Shown here: positions 43,711-53,810 of the stretch, in pieces
Position numbering within the stretch: the first letter of the stretch is position 1
Layout of the letters: each line of letters opens with the position of its first letter
NCBI RefSeq assembly: GCF_036108815.1
Contig: NZ_CP107985.1
Coordinates: 5,456,001-5,520,000, forward strand
Length of the DNA stretch: 64,000 nucleotides
From: Streptomyces sp. NBC_00353
Lineage (GTDB): Bacteria > Actinomycetota > Actinomycetes > Streptomycetales > Streptomycetaceae
Reading direction: 5' to 3'
Made by a program: the position numbers and the translations under genes
The notes under the pieces: model-generated
Seen by the model: the letters and a program-made list of their open reading frames with translations, nothing else
Database searches by the model: none
What the model was told of the DNA's origin: nothing

Positions 43711-43876
43711 AGGGGTGTCGGTCCGGCGGGAGGACAGTCGGTGATCCGGCTGTCCTGTGCCCCGCCCATCGGAATCGTGGCAGAAACCGAGCGTTCGTGA
43801 GAGGAGTTCGACCGTTGCGTCGTCCATGAGTTGTCGACAACACCGCTTCCAGGGGGCCGTCCGGCGGTCCCGGCGG

Positions 43877-44104
43877 CTACCAGCGGAAGGTCCGCATCCG
43901 CATGGCTTGGCGCATTCGGGCCGCTCTGGCCCGGCGTGGCTGGACCCGGTCGCGCAGCGCCTTGGCCTCATGAAGCTCACGCAGGAACTGGGCGCGGCGC
44001 CTGCGGCGCTCCTCGTCCGTCTCGGGCGCGTCCAGCGTGTCCCGGCGGCCCTGCGTGTCCTGCGGTTCCAGCTGGTCCCGCTTCTGCTGCTCCCCGTCGG
44101 GCAT
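43877..44104 (-). CDS. small Arg-rich conserved hypothetical protein
   Basis: A 75-residue, strongly charged protein: acidic/Gln-rich N-terminus, a predicted helix through EERRRRRAQFLRELHEA, and an Arg-rich C-terminus (RRARAARMRQAMRMRTFRW). Such small proteins are conserved next to upp in Streptomyces as far as I recall. Start ATG 44104; an in-frame GTG two codons upstream fits the TTGGGG purine run slightly better. No function recognised; nucleic-acid or ribosome binding would fit the charge. Confidence 0.65.
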   Translation of the reverse strand: MPDGEQQKRDQLEPQDTQGRRDTLDAPETDEERRRRRAQFLRELHEAKALRDRVQPRRARAARMRQAMRMRTFRW

Positions 44105-44207
44105 CGGCACATCACCCCAAGGCTGGGTCCGTATGCCCTCACCTTCCCTCCGAACGGGCGATTGATGCCAGCGCACGGGTGCGGGTGGCCCGGCTACTGT
44201 TGAGCCC

Positions 44208-44843
44208 ATGCGGATCCACGTCGTCGACCACCCGCTGGTCGCGCACAAACTCACCACCCTGCGCGACAAGCGCACCGACTCCCCGACCTTCCGGCGGCTC
44301 GCCGACGAGCTGGTCACCCTGCTCGCCTACGAGGCCACCCGGGACGTGCGCACCGAGCAGGTCGACATCGAGACCCCGGTGACGCCGACCACCGGCGTGA
44401 AGCTGTCGCACCCGCGGCCCCTGGTCGTGCCGATCCTGCGGGCCGGTCTCGGCATGCTCGACGGCATGGTGCGGCTGCTGCCGACCGCCGAGGTCGGCTT
44501 CCTGGGCATGATCCGCAATGAGGAGACACTCAAGGCGGAGACGTACGCCACGCGGATGCCGGAGGACCTCTCGGGCCGCCAGGTGTACGTCCTGGACCCC
44601 ATGCTCGCCACCGGCGGCACGCTGGTCGCGGCCATCCAGGAACTGATCAAGCGCGGTGCGGACGACGTCACCGCCGTCGTGCTGCTCGCGGCGCCCGAGG
44701 GCGTCGAGGTGATGGAGCGCGACCTGGCCGGTACGCCGGTCACCGTGGTGACCGCCTCGGTCGACGAGCGGCTCAACGAGAACGGCTACATCGTGCCGGG
44801 GCTCGGCGACGCGGGCGACCGGATGTACGGCACCGTCGACTAG
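44208..44843 (+). CDS. upp: uracil phosphoribosyltransferase
   Basis: A 211-residue enzyme that salvages uracil with PRPP to form UMP. The PRPP-binding loop VLDPMLATGGT (about residues 127-137), the N-terminal DHPLVAHKLTTLRD and the C-terminal uracil-binding GYIVPGLGDAGDR element are all present, and the length is standard. It is monocistronic between divergent neighbours. ATG 44208. Confidence 0.97.
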   Translation: MRIHVVDHPLVAHKLTTLRDKRTDSPTFRRLADELVTLLAYEATRDVRTEQVDIETPVTPTTGVKLSHPRPLVVPILRAGLGMLDGMVRLLPTAEVGFLGMIRNEETLKAETYATRMPEDLSGRQVYVLDPMLATGGTLVAAIQELIKRGADDVTAVVLLAAPEGVEVMERDLAGTPVTVVTASVDERLNENGYIVPGLGDAGDRMYGTVD

Positions 44844-44904
44844 GGGCTGTCCGGCCCGACGGTTCCGAAGAAGGCTCTCGGCCCTCGCATCCTGTACTGC
44901 GGTG

Positions 44905-45522
44905 TCACCCGCAGGAGGGTGCGGGGGCCGGCTTGTTCAGTGCGGCAAGGGCCGCGGCGGCGTCCTTCGGGGTGTTCAGCTTCTTGAACGCCGTACCGAG
45001 GATCAGATCGACATCCGCCGTCTTGCGGGTGTCGGTCTTCGGGGTGGCGCCCGTCAGTTGCGTACCGAGGACCGGGAACGTGCCGTTCGTGGCTGTCGGG
45101 GCGCCCAGCAGGATCCCGGCCCCGGGGACCTTCTTGTCGTACGCGGCAGAGGCGTTGCCCACCTTGCCGATGCGGAATCCGCGCTTCTTCAGCTCGTCGG
45201 CCGCGGCCTTCGCGAGCCCGCCGCGCGGTGTCGCGTTGTAGACGTTGACCGTGATCCTTGCCGGCTTCGGGAGCGCCTTCGCGGGCGCGGACGGCTTGAC
45301 GGAGGGGCAGTCGGCCTTGCGGTCGGCGGCGCTGGCCGTCCGGTCGCCGGTGAAGACGTCGATGAGCTGCAGCGTCCCCCATCCGGCCAGCCCGAGGGTC
45401 ACCACGGAGGCGAGGGACACGAGGACCAGTCTTCGGCGGTGCCGGGGACGCCGCATGCGCGGATATTTGTCGCCCGTGATGCGGTACTTTCCGCCCAGGC
45501 CGGGGGGAGTGAGCATGCTCAT
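44905..45522 (-). CDS. LytR C-terminal domain protein, membrane-anchored
   Basis: A 205-residue single-pass membrane protein. Residues 1-33 are basic and cytoplasmic, about 34-54 is a hydrophobic anchor, and about 90-178 is a LytR_C domain (ARITVNVYNATPRGGLAKAAADELKKRGFRIGKVGN) outside the membrane. LytR_C domains accompany LCP-family wall-teichoic/peptidoglycan ligases; this protein lacks the LCP catalytic part, so it may assist LytR-CpsA-Psr enzymes or wall assembly. Start ATG 45522, with a second ATG two codons in. No LCP gene is in view. Confidence 0.85.
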   Translation of the reverse strand: MSMLTPPGLGGKYRITGDKYPRMRRPRHRRRLVLVSLASVVTLGLAGWGTLQLIDVFTGDRTASAADRKADCPSVKPSAPAKALPKPARITVNVYNATPRGGLAKAAADELKKRGFRIGKVGNASAAYDKKVPGAGILLGAPTATNGTFPVLGTQLTGATPKTDTRKTADVDLILGTAFKKLNTPKDAAAALAALNKPAPAPSCG

Positions 45523-45626
45523 GGGCGCAGCGTAGTGCGACCCGGTGAAGATGCGTACTAAATGATCAACCGATGGCACCCGTCCGGGTGTGAATGCACC
45601 CGAAAGCACCCGATGGGTGCCGTTCG

Positions 45627-45923
45627 TCAGCCGAGTTCGAGGACCCGGGCGTGCAGCACCTGGCGCTGCTGGAGTGCCGCGCGGACCGCGCGGTGCAGCC
45701 CGTCCTCCAGATAGAGGTCGCCCTGCCACTTCACGACATGGGCGAACAAGTCGCCGTAGAACGTGGAGTCCTCGGCGAGGAGGGTTTCGAGGTCCAGCTG
45801 ACCCTTGGTCGTCACCAGCTGGTCGAGGCGGACCGGGCGCGGCGCGACATCCGCCCACTGCCGGGTGCTTTCCCGGCCGTGGTCGGGATAAGGCCGCCCA
45901 TTTCCGATGCGCTTGAAGATCAC
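45627..45923 (-). CDS. 98-residue conserved protein resembling a ParB-like fold
   Basis: A 98-residue protein highly typical of actinobacteria. The block LDQLVTTKGQLDLETLLAEDS followed by HVVKWQGDLYLEDGLHR and a C-terminal LQQRQVLHARVLEL resembles the N-terminal strand-helix-DGxHR core of ParB/sulfiredoxin-like proteins. Databases, as I recall, sometimes label it a VapB-family antitoxin, but no VapC toxin gene is adjacent, so that label is not supported here. Function unknown. The ATG is the first of the frame. Confidence 0.68.
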   Translation of the reverse strand: MIFKRIGNGRPYPDHGRESTRQWADVAPRPVRLDQLVTTKGQLDLETLLAEDSTFYGDLFAHVVKWQGDLYLEDGLHRAVRAALQQRQVLHARVLELG

Positions 45924-46026
45924 ACGGAAAGCCTACCGGCCAAGAGCCTCCGGGCGCAGCCATGGAGCGGTACTGCGATGCTGGCCGGAGCGTCATAAAT
46001 GCAGACATTCCGGAATAGAGGCCGTG

Positions 46027-47658
46027 ATGAGTGGCAGCGACAGCACGGGCGGGAGCGCGGAATCGGGCATGGGAGACGGCGTCGGAGCGGGCGTGGGGGA
46101 GGGCGTCGGCGTGTTGCCGCAGCAGGCCCGGGAGATCGCGGACGGGTACGCCGTCGACGGCGCCGCCCTCGACCTGGGTGCGCTGCTCTGGGACGGTACA
46201 TGCCTGCCTGCTGCGCAGATCCGGATCCCGCTGGCGATGCTCAACCGGCACGGACTCGTCGCGGGCGCCACCGGCACCGGCAAGACCAAGACCCTCCAGC
46301 TCATCGCCGAACAGCTGTCGGCCAACGGCGTGCCGGTCTTTCTCGCCGACATCAAGGGCGATGTGTCCGGCATCGCCGCTCCCGGCGCGCCGGGCGGCAA
46401 GGTTGCCGAGCGGGCCGGGCAGGTCGGGCAGCGCTGGGAGGCCAAGGGCTTCCCGTGCGAGTTCTACGCGCTCGGCGGCATCGGTCCCGGTATTCCGCTG
46501 CGGGCGACGGTCACCGACTTCGGTCCCGTACTGCTCTCCAAGGTGCTCCAGCTGAACCGTACGCAGGAGCAGTCGCTCGGTCTGATCTTCCACTACGCCG
46601 ACGCCAAGGGCCTGGAACTGGTGGATCTGAAGGATCTGCGGGCCGTCGTCGCATTTCTCGTCTCGGACACCGGCAAGCCCGAACTGAAGGGGATCGGCGG
46701 GCTCTCCACGGCCACGGCCGGGGTGATTCTGCGGTCGCTCACCGTCTTCGAACAGCAGGGGGCGGGCGACTTCTTCGGTGAGCCGGAGTTCGAGACGGCG
46801 GAGTTCCTGCGGCAGGCGCCGGACGGCCGGGGGCTGGTCTCCGTGCTGGAACTGGCGGCTGTACAGGACAAGCCGCAGCTCTTCTCGACGTTCCTGATGT
46901 GGCTGCTCGCGGATCTCTTCCACGATCTGCCGGAGGCCGGCGACCTCGAGCGGCCCAAGCTGGTGTTCTTCTTCGACGAGGCGCATCTGCTCTTCAACGG
47001 GGCGTCGAAGGCGTTCCTGGACTCGATCACGCAGACCGTGCGGCTGATCCGTTCCAAGGGAGTAGGCATCTTCTTCGTCACGCAGACTCCGCGCGATGTA
47101 CCGGGGGATGTGCTGGGGCAGCTCGGCAACCGGGTGCAGCACGCGCTGCGGGCGTTCACCCCGGACGACGCGAAGGCGCTGCGGGCGACGGTGAAGACGT
47201 TCCCGAACTCGTCGTACGACCTGGAGGAGTTGCTGACCCGGCTGGGCATCGGCGAAGCGGTGATCACCGTGCTCAGCGAGAAGGGTGCGCCGACGCCGGT
47301 CGCCGCGACCCGGCTGCGGTCGCCGCAGTCGCTGATGGGTCCGCTCGGTGCGGCGGAACTGGACTCGGCGGTGAAGGGATCGTCGCTGTACGGGAGTTAT
47401 GCACAGGCGGTGGACCGGGAGTCGGCGTACGAGAAGCTCACCGCCGAGCACGAGGCGGAGCAGCGGGCTGTGGCGAAGGCTGCGGGCCGGCCGGAGAAAG
47501 GGCCGGCGAAGAGGTCCGGGCAGCCGGAGGACGACGCCTCGCTGGTGGAACAGGTGGTGGGGAGTGGAGTGTTCCGGTCGCTGGCGCGGTCGGTCGGGAC
47601 GCAGCTGGGGCGGGAGATCTCACGCTCGCTCTTCGGTACGGCGCGCCGCGGGAGGTAG
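46027..47658 (+). CDS. HerA-like DUF853 family ATPase
   Basis: A 543-residue FtsK/HerA-superfamily P-loop ATPase. Walker A GATGTGKTKT (about residues 81-90), Walker B LVFFFDEAHLL (about 314-324), and a sensor-like VTQTPRDVP (about 355-363). The C-terminal ~110 residues (after about 430) are a helical extension of lower conservation. Bacterial DUF853 proteins are hexameric ATPases of uncertain role, related to archaeal HerA that works with NurA nuclease; no nuclease gene is adjacent. ATG 46027 is used. It converges on the HhH-GPD gene. Confidence 0.87.
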   Translation: MSGSDSTGGSAESGMGDGVGAGVGEGVGVLPQQAREIADGYAVDGAALDLGALLWDGTCLPAAQIRIPLAMLNRHGLVAGATGTGKTKTLQLIAEQLSANGVPVFLADIKGDVSGIAAPGAPGGKVAERAGQVGQRWEAKGFPCEFYALGGIGPGIPLRATVTDFGPVLLSKVLQLNRTQEQSLGLIFHYADAKGLELVDLKDLRAVVAFLVSDTGKPELKGIGGLSTATAGVILRSLTVFEQQGAGDFFGEPEFETAEFLRQAPDGRGLVSVLELAAVQDKPQLFSTFLMWLLADLFHDLPEAGDLERPKLVFFFDEAHLLFNGASKAFLDSITQTVRLIRSKGVGIFFVTQTPRDVPGDVLGQLGNRVQHALRAFTPDDAKALRATVKTFPNSSYDLEELLTRLGIGEAVITVLSEKGAPTPVAATRLRSPQSLMGPLGAAELDSAVKGSSLYGSYAQAVDRESAYEKLTAEHEAEQRAVAKAAGRPEKGPAKRSGQPEDDASLVEQVVGSGVFRSLARSVGTQLGREISRSLFGTARRGR

Positions 47659-47721
47659 CGGAGGCGGTGGGTGGGAGCCGGACATCGATTCCCACCTGAG
47701 AGCAGCTGCCGTCCGCCGGTC

Positions 47722-47738
47722 GGCGGCATTGCGCCGCC
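47722..47738. terminator. short possible terminator between convergent genes
   Basis: GGCGGC-ATTGC-GCCGCC between the HerA-like and HhH-GPD genes. The stem is only 6 bp and lacks a T tract, so this is a weak candidate. Confidence 0.35.
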
Positions 47739-47744
47739 ACGGCC

Positions 47745-48344
47745 TCAGCTCTTCTTTGCTGCCGCCTTCGCCTCCTGTTTGTATGCGCGGACCTTGGCGA
47801 GTGAGTCGGGGCCGGTGATGTCGGCGACCGAGCGGTGCGACCCCGCTTCCCCGTACGGCCCTGCCGCGGCCCGCCAGCCGGTCGGCCGCACGTCCAGCTG
47901 CTTGCCGAGCAGCGCCAGGAAGATCTGCGCTTTCTGGGCACCGAACCCGGGCAGCGCCTTCAGCCGTTTCAGCAGCTCGGCGCCGGTTCCGGCGTCGCTC
48001 CAGACCGCGCTCGCGTCACCGTCGTACTCCGCGACCAGGAACTGGCACAGTTGCTGTACTCGTTTGGCCATGGAGCCGGGATAGCGGTGCAGAGCGGGTT
48101 TGGCGGTGAAGAGCTCGGTGAACGCCTCGGGGGCGTAGGCGGCGATCTCATGGGCGTCCAGGTCGTCGGAGCCCATCCGCTGCGCCAGGGTGAACGGGCC
48201 GGAGAAGGCCCATTCCATCGGGACCTGCTGGTCCAGCAGCATGCCGATCATGGCCGCGAGCGGGCTGCGGCCGAGAAGCTCGTCCGCCTCCGGCTGTTGA
48301 GCGATCCGCAAAGTGACGGCCTTGCTCTTGTTGCTCTGTGTCAT
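47745..48344 (-). CDS. HhH-GPD family base-excision DNA repair protein
   Basis: A 199-residue protein of the HhH-GPD superfamily. The helix-hairpin-helix element LKALPGFGAQKAQIFLALLG (about residues 133-152) precedes the position of the catalytic Asp; the following LGKQLDVRP contains an Asp that could serve, but the FeS-cluster cysteines of Nth/MutY types are absent. It is the short, 'alternative' actinobacterial form. ATG 48344 (MTQSNKS) is used; ATG 48356 is possible. A role in removing damaged bases is inferred. Confidence 0.78.
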   Translation of the reverse strand: MTQSNKSKAVTLRIAQQPEADELLGRSPLAAMIGMLLDQQVPMEWAFSGPFTLAQRMGSDDLDAHEIAAYAPEAFTELFTAKPALHRYPGSMAKRVQQLCQFLVAEYDGDASAVWSDAGTGAELLKRLKALPGFGAQKAQIFLALLGKQLDVRPTGWRAAAGPYGEAGSHRSVADITGPDSLAKVRAYKQEAKAAAKKS

Positions 48345-48505
48345 GTCTTCGATCATCGCGACAGGGGCGGGCGATGGCGAGTCCAGGAGCCGCCGATGGC
48401 CGATCGCCGCCGCTGAAGGGGGACGCATGACGTGACGTCGGAAATCTCTGCTGCGGCAGGCGGGGACGGCTGCCGAGGTCCTCCGAGCACTCGCAGAGAC
48501 CCGGA

Positions 48506-49525
48506 TCAGACGGACGGTTGCCAGCCGAGAGCCGGGCCGAGCTCGGTGGCGATGTCGGTGAGGATCTGGACGTAGTCGTCGTGGTCGAAGGTGAAGGGCA
48601 GTGCGAACGCGACCTCGTCGACCTCCCGGAAGGCGGCGTGCGCTTGGAGCCGTTCAGCGATCTCGGCGGAACTTCCGACGAGGTCGGGCGCGAACATCAT
48701 GCGGGCCGGCCCCTGCGGCGCGGTGGTGCGCGGCATCCGCTTGTCGGCGTACGCCTCGTACTTGGCACGCTGCTGCGCCGAGGCGGTGTCGGTGGGGATG
48801 ACGACCAGCCCGTGGGAGACGCGGGCACGCTCGCCATCGGGGTGATGGGCGCGGAAGGTCCGGATGTGCGAGAGCTGGATCTCGGCGAAGTCCTCCGACT
48901 CCTCCGCCTTCACGACACTGCTGGTCAGGAAATTCATGCCCTGCTCCCCCGCCCAGCGGGCCGACCGCAGGCTGCCGCCGCCGTACCACATACGGCCGGC
49001 CAGGCCGGGTGAGTGCGGCTGGACGCGGTCGGAGTACGCCTCGAACCCCTCCGTACCGCTGAAGTCGGTGGCCGACTCCCCGCGCACGAATGCCAGGAGT
49101 CGTCGCACCCGCTCGTAACCGAAGTCCTCGGCGTCGGCGGTGTCGGGGTAGAGCGCGTGCTTCACCCGCTCGTACTGCATCGGTGGGCCGACGCTGACCC
49201 CCGGATTGAGGCGGCCCCCCGACAGGATGTCGACGGTCGCCAGGTCCTCGGCCAGCCGCAGCGGATTCTCCCAGCCCAGCGGGGTGACCGCGGTGCCCAG
49301 CTGGATGCGGCTGGTGCGCTGGGAGGCCGCCGCCAGAACGACGACGGGGGAGGAGATGCCGTACTGCAGATGCCGGTGCCGCACCCACGCGCTGTCGAAG
49401 CCCAGTCGCTCGCCCAGCTCGATGATCGAGAGGGTCGACTCGTGGCCCCGGCGCGGATCGGTCTCGTCGAACAGCCCGATGGTCAGAAAGCCCAGCTTCC
49501 GCAGTGGCTTCGAGGTCGGCGGCAC
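48506..49525 (-). CDS. LLM-class flavin-dependent oxidoreductase
   Basis: A 339-residue bacterial luciferase-like monooxygenase fold protein. Core motifs: the N-terminal TIM-barrel strand LGFLTIGLFDETD, the ELGERLGFDSAWVRHRH segment, TPLGWENPLRLAEDLATVDILSGGR, and the WYGGGSLRSARWAGEQGMNFL flavin-binding region. Cofactor may be F420 or FMN; the family contains both and the sequence does not decide. GTG 49525 has GGAGGAA upstream. No neighbour on its strand suggests a pathway. Confidence 0.87.
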   Translation of the reverse strand: MPPTSKPLRKLGFLTIGLFDETDPRRGHESTLSIIELGERLGFDSAWVRHRHLQYGISSPVVVLAAASQRTSRIQLGTAVTPLGWENPLRLAEDLATVDILSGGRLNPGVSVGPPMQYERVKHALYPDTADAEDFGYERVRRLLAFVRGESATDFSGTEGFEAYSDRVQPHSPGLAGRMWYGGGSLRSARWAGEQGMNFLTSSVVKAEESEDFAEIQLSHIRTFRAHHPDGERARVSHGLVVIPTDTASAQQRAKYEAYADKRMPRTTAPQGPARMMFAPDLVGSSAEIAERLQAHAAFREVDEVAFALPFTFDHDDYVQILTDIATELGPALGWQPSV

Positions 49526-49594
49526 AGCATTCCTCCATCGCTCACGGCAGGTACTGCCGTACACCGGCGTTGCCCCGATTGTGGCCGATGGCGA

Positions 49595-49624
49595 AAGGGC
49601 CCCACCGCTCGCGGTGGGGCCCTT
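49595..49624 (-). terminator. hairpin terminator, copy 1 of a duplicated pair
   Basis: Arms AAGGGCCCCACCGC/GCGGTGGGGCCCTT. The core is nearly identical to the hairpin at 49756-49797. Confidence 0.8.
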
Positions 49625-49755
49625 CGTAAGGCGTCCGTGAGGTGATCCGGACGAGTCGGCCCAGCCGGAGAAGTGGCAGGTGCTTCCAGGACCCGTACGT
49701 CGTCGTGTTCACGTTGTCGCCGGACGAGGACCGGAGGCGGAAAGTGCGACGGACA

Positions 49756-49797
49756 ACGTCGAAGGGCCCCACCGCAAGCGGTGGGGCCCTTCGACGT
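49756..49797 (-). terminator. hairpin terminator, copy 2 of a duplicated pair
   Basis: A 20-bp perfect stem (arm ACGTCGAAGGGCCCCACCGC) with an AA loop, located between the tRNA-Ser(GGA) 3' end and copy 1. The region between the two hairpins (49625-49755) has no credible coding frame. Confidence 0.88.
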
Positions 49798-49818
49798 ATT
49801 GCCCGGTGAGAGCAATGG

Positions 49819-49903
49819 CGGAGGATACGAGATTCGAACTCGTGAGGGGTTGCCCCCAACACGCTTTCCAAGCGTGCGCCCTAGGCCACTAGGCGAATCC
49901 TCC
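49819..49903 (-). tRNA. tRNA-Ser(GGA)
   Basis: An 85-nt class II tRNA on the minus strand: acceptor GGAGGAT/ATCCTCC, anticodon stem CACGC/GCGTG with loop TTGGAAA giving anticodon GGA, long variable arm. CCA is not encoded. Confidence 0.96.
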
Positions 49904-50016
49904 GCGGCAAACAATACAAGACGTTGAGGAGTGCTCGCGAACACGTTCCCCACCGACGGGGTCGGGACGGCAGCGGGTGGACTTGATCGGGGTGGGATCG
50001 GCTAAGGTAGGCATCA

Positions 50017-50102
50017 GCCCCTCACGTGGCGCTATCTGACTGAACTCCCCCAGGGCCGGAAGGCAGCAAGGGTAGGTTGGCTCTGGCGGGTGCGTGAGGG
50101 GC
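50017..50102 (+). ncRNA. ffs: signal recognition particle 4.5S-type RNA
   Basis: The conserved SRP loop is present: CAGGGCCGGAAGGCAGCAAG (within 50051-50070), flanked by the AACTCCCCC and GGTAGGTTGG strands. A long end-pairing stem GCCCCTCAC/GTGAGGGGC closes it. Size about 86-90 nt matches actinobacterial 4.5S RNA. It folds into the Ffh-binding hairpin of the co-translational targeting system. TAAGGT/TAGGCA upstream is a candidate -10. It directly precedes dnaX on the same strand, the usual actinobacterial arrangement. Confidence 0.95.
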
Positions 50103-50222
50103 CCTTGCGTGTCCGGGGCCTGCGGAGCTTCCCGGTGTCTTCCGGTGGTGTGGGTTGCCCGGTCCCCGGTGGTGTGCCCGGTCCGGGGCCGGTTGTCAGT
50201 CCGCCCCGATAACCTCGTAGGT

Positions 50223-52403
50223 GTGTCGTCCCTTGCGCTGTACCGCCGCTACCGCCCCGAGTCGTTCGCCGAGGTCATCGGGCAGGAGCATGTCACTGAC
50301 CCGCTGCAGCAGGCCCTGCGGAACAACCGGGTCAATCACGCGTACCTGTTCAGCGGTCCGCGCGGCTGCGGGAAGACGACCAGTGCGCGCATCCTCGCCC
50401 GCTGTCTGAACTGTGAGCAGGGGCCGACGCCGACGCCGTGCGGGGAGTGCCAGTCCTGCCGGGACCTCGCGCGCAACGGGCCGGGATCGATCGATGTCAT
50501 CGAGATCGACGCCGCATCGCACGGTGGCGTGGACGACGCCCGTGATCTGCGGGAGAAGGCGTTCTTCGGGCCCGCGTCGAGTCGTTACAAGATCTACATC
50601 ATCGACGAGGCGCACATGGTCACATCGGCGGGGTTCAACGCCCTGCTGAAGGTGGTCGAGGAGCCGCCGGAGCACCTCAAGTTCATCTTTGCGACCACCG
50701 AGCCCGAGAAGGTCATCGGCACGATCCGGTCGCGTACGCACCACTACCCGTTCCGCCTCGTGCCGCCGGGGACGCTGCGCGAATATCTCGCCGAGGTCTG
50801 CGGCAAGGAGGACAGCTACGTCGAGGACGGCGTGCTGCCGCTGGTCGTGCGGGCCGGCGCCGGATCCGTGCGTGACTCGATGTCCGTGATGGACCAGCTG
50901 CTGGCGGGCGCGGGCGACGACGGTGTGACATACGCCATGGCGACCTCGCTGCTCGGGTATACGGACCTGTCGCTGCTCGACTCCATCGTGGACGCGTTCG
51001 CCGCGGGCGACGGGGCCGCGGCGTTCGAGGTCGTGGACCGGGTGATCGAAGGCGGAAACGACCCGCGGCGCTTCGTCGCCGACCTGCTGGAACGGCTGCG
51101 CGACCTGGTGATCCTGGCCGCTGTGCCGGACGCCGGGGAGAAGGGCCTCATCGACGCACCTGCCGATGTGGTCGAGCGGATGCAGGCCCAGGCGTCCGTC
51201 TTCGGCGCTGCCGAGCTGAGCCGCGCCGCCGACCTGGTCAACCAGGGGCTCACGGAGATGCGCGGGGCGACCTCGCCGCGTCTCCAGGTCGAGCTGATCT
51301 GCGCTCGGGTGCTGCTGCCCGCGGCCTTCGACGACGAGCGTTCGCTGCAGGCCCGGCTGGACCGGCTGGAGCGCGGCGCCTCCTTCGCGACCGCCGGGTC
51401 CGGGCCCGCCATGGGGTACGTGCCGGGACCTCAGGCGCAGGCGCATGCGCCCGCAGCCATGGTTCCGCCGGGTGACGGGGTCGCTGCGGCGCGGGCGGCC
51501 GTGCGGGGGGACACCCCCGAGACCGTGCCCGTGCAGCCCGCACAGCCCGCACAGCCCGCCCAGCCCGCCCAGTACGTGGCCCCGGCAGCGCCCGCTGCGC
51601 CTGCCGCTCCTGCTCCGCAGCCGCCCGCCGAGGCTCCCACGGGTGGGCAGCGTCCCGGGGCCTGGCCCGCCGCGGCCGCGCCGGAGTCCGGGCGCCGCCC
51701 CGGTGGCTGGCCGACCGCCTCCGCCCCGGGTCAGGCACCGGCCCCCGTCGCCCCTGCGGCCCCCGCCCCGGCCCCCGCGGCGCCGGCCCCCGCCCCGGGT
51801 GCCGCCCCCCAGCCGAGCCCGGGCATGACACAGGGTGCCGCGCAGGTGCGGAACATGTGGCCGGACATCCTCGAGGCCGTCAAGAACCGGCGCCGGTTCA
51901 CCTGGATCCTGCTCAGCCAGAACGCGCAGGTCACCGGGTTCGACGGCGCCACCCTGCAGATCGGCTTCCTCAACGCCGGTGCCCGCGACAACTTCGCGAG
52001 CAGCGGCAGCGAGGACGTGCTCAAGCAGGCGCTCGCCGAGCAGTTCAACATGCAGTGGAAGATCGAGGCGATCGTCGACCCGTCGGGCGGCGCGGGACAG
52101 CCCCCGCAGACCGGCGGTGGCCGGCCGTCCGCCCCGCCCGCACCGCAGCGCCCGGCCGCGCCCGCCCCGCAGCAGTACGAGTCCCGGCCCGCGCCGGCCC
52201 AGCATCAGCAGCCGGGCGCCGGCCCCGCCGCGGCCCCCGCCCCGCAGCCCCGGACCGCTCCCGAGCCGCCGCGTCCGGTCGCCCCGGAGGACGACACTCC
52301 GGAGGCGGACGACCCGGATCTGGTCGACTCGGCGCTCTCCGGTCACGACCTGATCGTCCGGGAGCTGGGGGCCACGGTCGTCGAGGAGTTCACCAACGAG
52401 TAG
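50223..52403 (+). CDS. dnaX: DNA polymerase III subunit gamma/tau
   Basis: A 726-residue clamp-loader AAA+ ATPase. Domain I has Walker A GPRGCGKT (45-52), a four-cysteine zinc knuckle from C64 to C79, Walker B IIDEAH and sensor TTEPEK. Domain III ends at about 380. A long Pro/Ala/Gln/Gly linker (about 400-540) precedes a C-terminal tau-like domain (about 545-620) and a second disordered tail. No A/G-rich slippery heptamer is evident, so only the long form is predicted. GTG 50223 (VSSLALYRRYRP) matches the family start; there is no clear ribosome site. It follows the SRP RNA gene. Confidence 0.95.
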   Translation: MSSLALYRRYRPESFAEVIGQEHVTDPLQQALRNNRVNHAYLFSGPRGCGKTTSARILARCLNCEQGPTPTPCGECQSCRDLARNGPGSIDVIEIDAASHGGVDDARDLREKAFFGPASSRYKIYIIDEAHMVTSAGFNALLKVVEEPPEHLKFIFATTEPEKVIGTIRSRTHHYPFRLVPPGTLREYLAEVCGKEDSYVEDGVLPLVVRAGAGSVRDSMSVMDQLLAGAGDDGVTYAMATSLLGYTDLSLLDSIVDAFAAGDGAAAFEVVDRVIEGGNDPRRFVADLLERLRDLVILAAVPDAGEKGLIDAPADVVERMQAQASVFGAAELSRAADLVNQGLTEMRGATSPRLQVELICARVLLPAAFDDERSLQARLDRLERGASFATAGSGPAMGYVPGPQAQAHAPAAMVPPGDGVAAARAAVRGDTPETVPVQPAQPAQPAQPAQYVAPAAPAAPAAPAPQPPAEAPTGGQRPGAWPAAAAPESGRRPGGWPTASAPGQAPAPVAPAAPAPAPAAPAPAPGAAPQPSPGMTQGAAQVRNMWPDILEAVKNRRRFTWILLSQNAQVTGFDGATLQIGFLNAGARDNFASSGSEDVLKQALAEQFNMQWKIEAIVDPSGGAGQPPQTGGGRPSAPPAPQRPAAPAPQQYESRPAPAQHQQPGAGPAAAPAPQPRTAPEPPRPVAPEDDTPEADDPDLVDSALSGHDLIVRELGATVVEEFTNE

Positions 52404-52483
52404 CGCGGGCCGGGCGGGGCCGCGGTACGCCTCACGGGCTGTCCACGGAGCGGCATCCGTCAAGGCCGCCGCGCCCCGGCGGT

Positions 52484-52496
52484 TAGGCTGCACCCC
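52484..52496 (+). promoter_or_regulatory. putative leaderless promoter of purD
   Basis: TAGGCT at 52484-52489 is an excellent -10 and sits 7 nt before the GTG at 52497, so the transcript should start at the codon. No convincing -35 or ribosome site. Confidence 0.5.
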
Positions 52497-53747
<1,251 letters not shown>

Positions 53748-53775
53748 CCGGGCGGCTCCGGCCGGCCCTGCACAT

Positions 53776-53810
53776 CGCGCCCCCTCAGGCCCGAGGCCCG
53801 AGGGGGCGCG
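53776..53810 (+). terminator. terminator after purD
   Basis: 11-bp perfect arms CGCGCCCCCTC/GAGGGGGCGCG around a 13-nt GC-rich loop, 29 nt after the purD stop. Confidence 0.82.

Noticed and set aside
45627..45923. VapB antitoxin of a toxin-antitoxin module
   Set aside because: No VapC/PIN gene is adjacent and the sequence resembles a ParB-like core more than an AbrB or RHH antitoxin.
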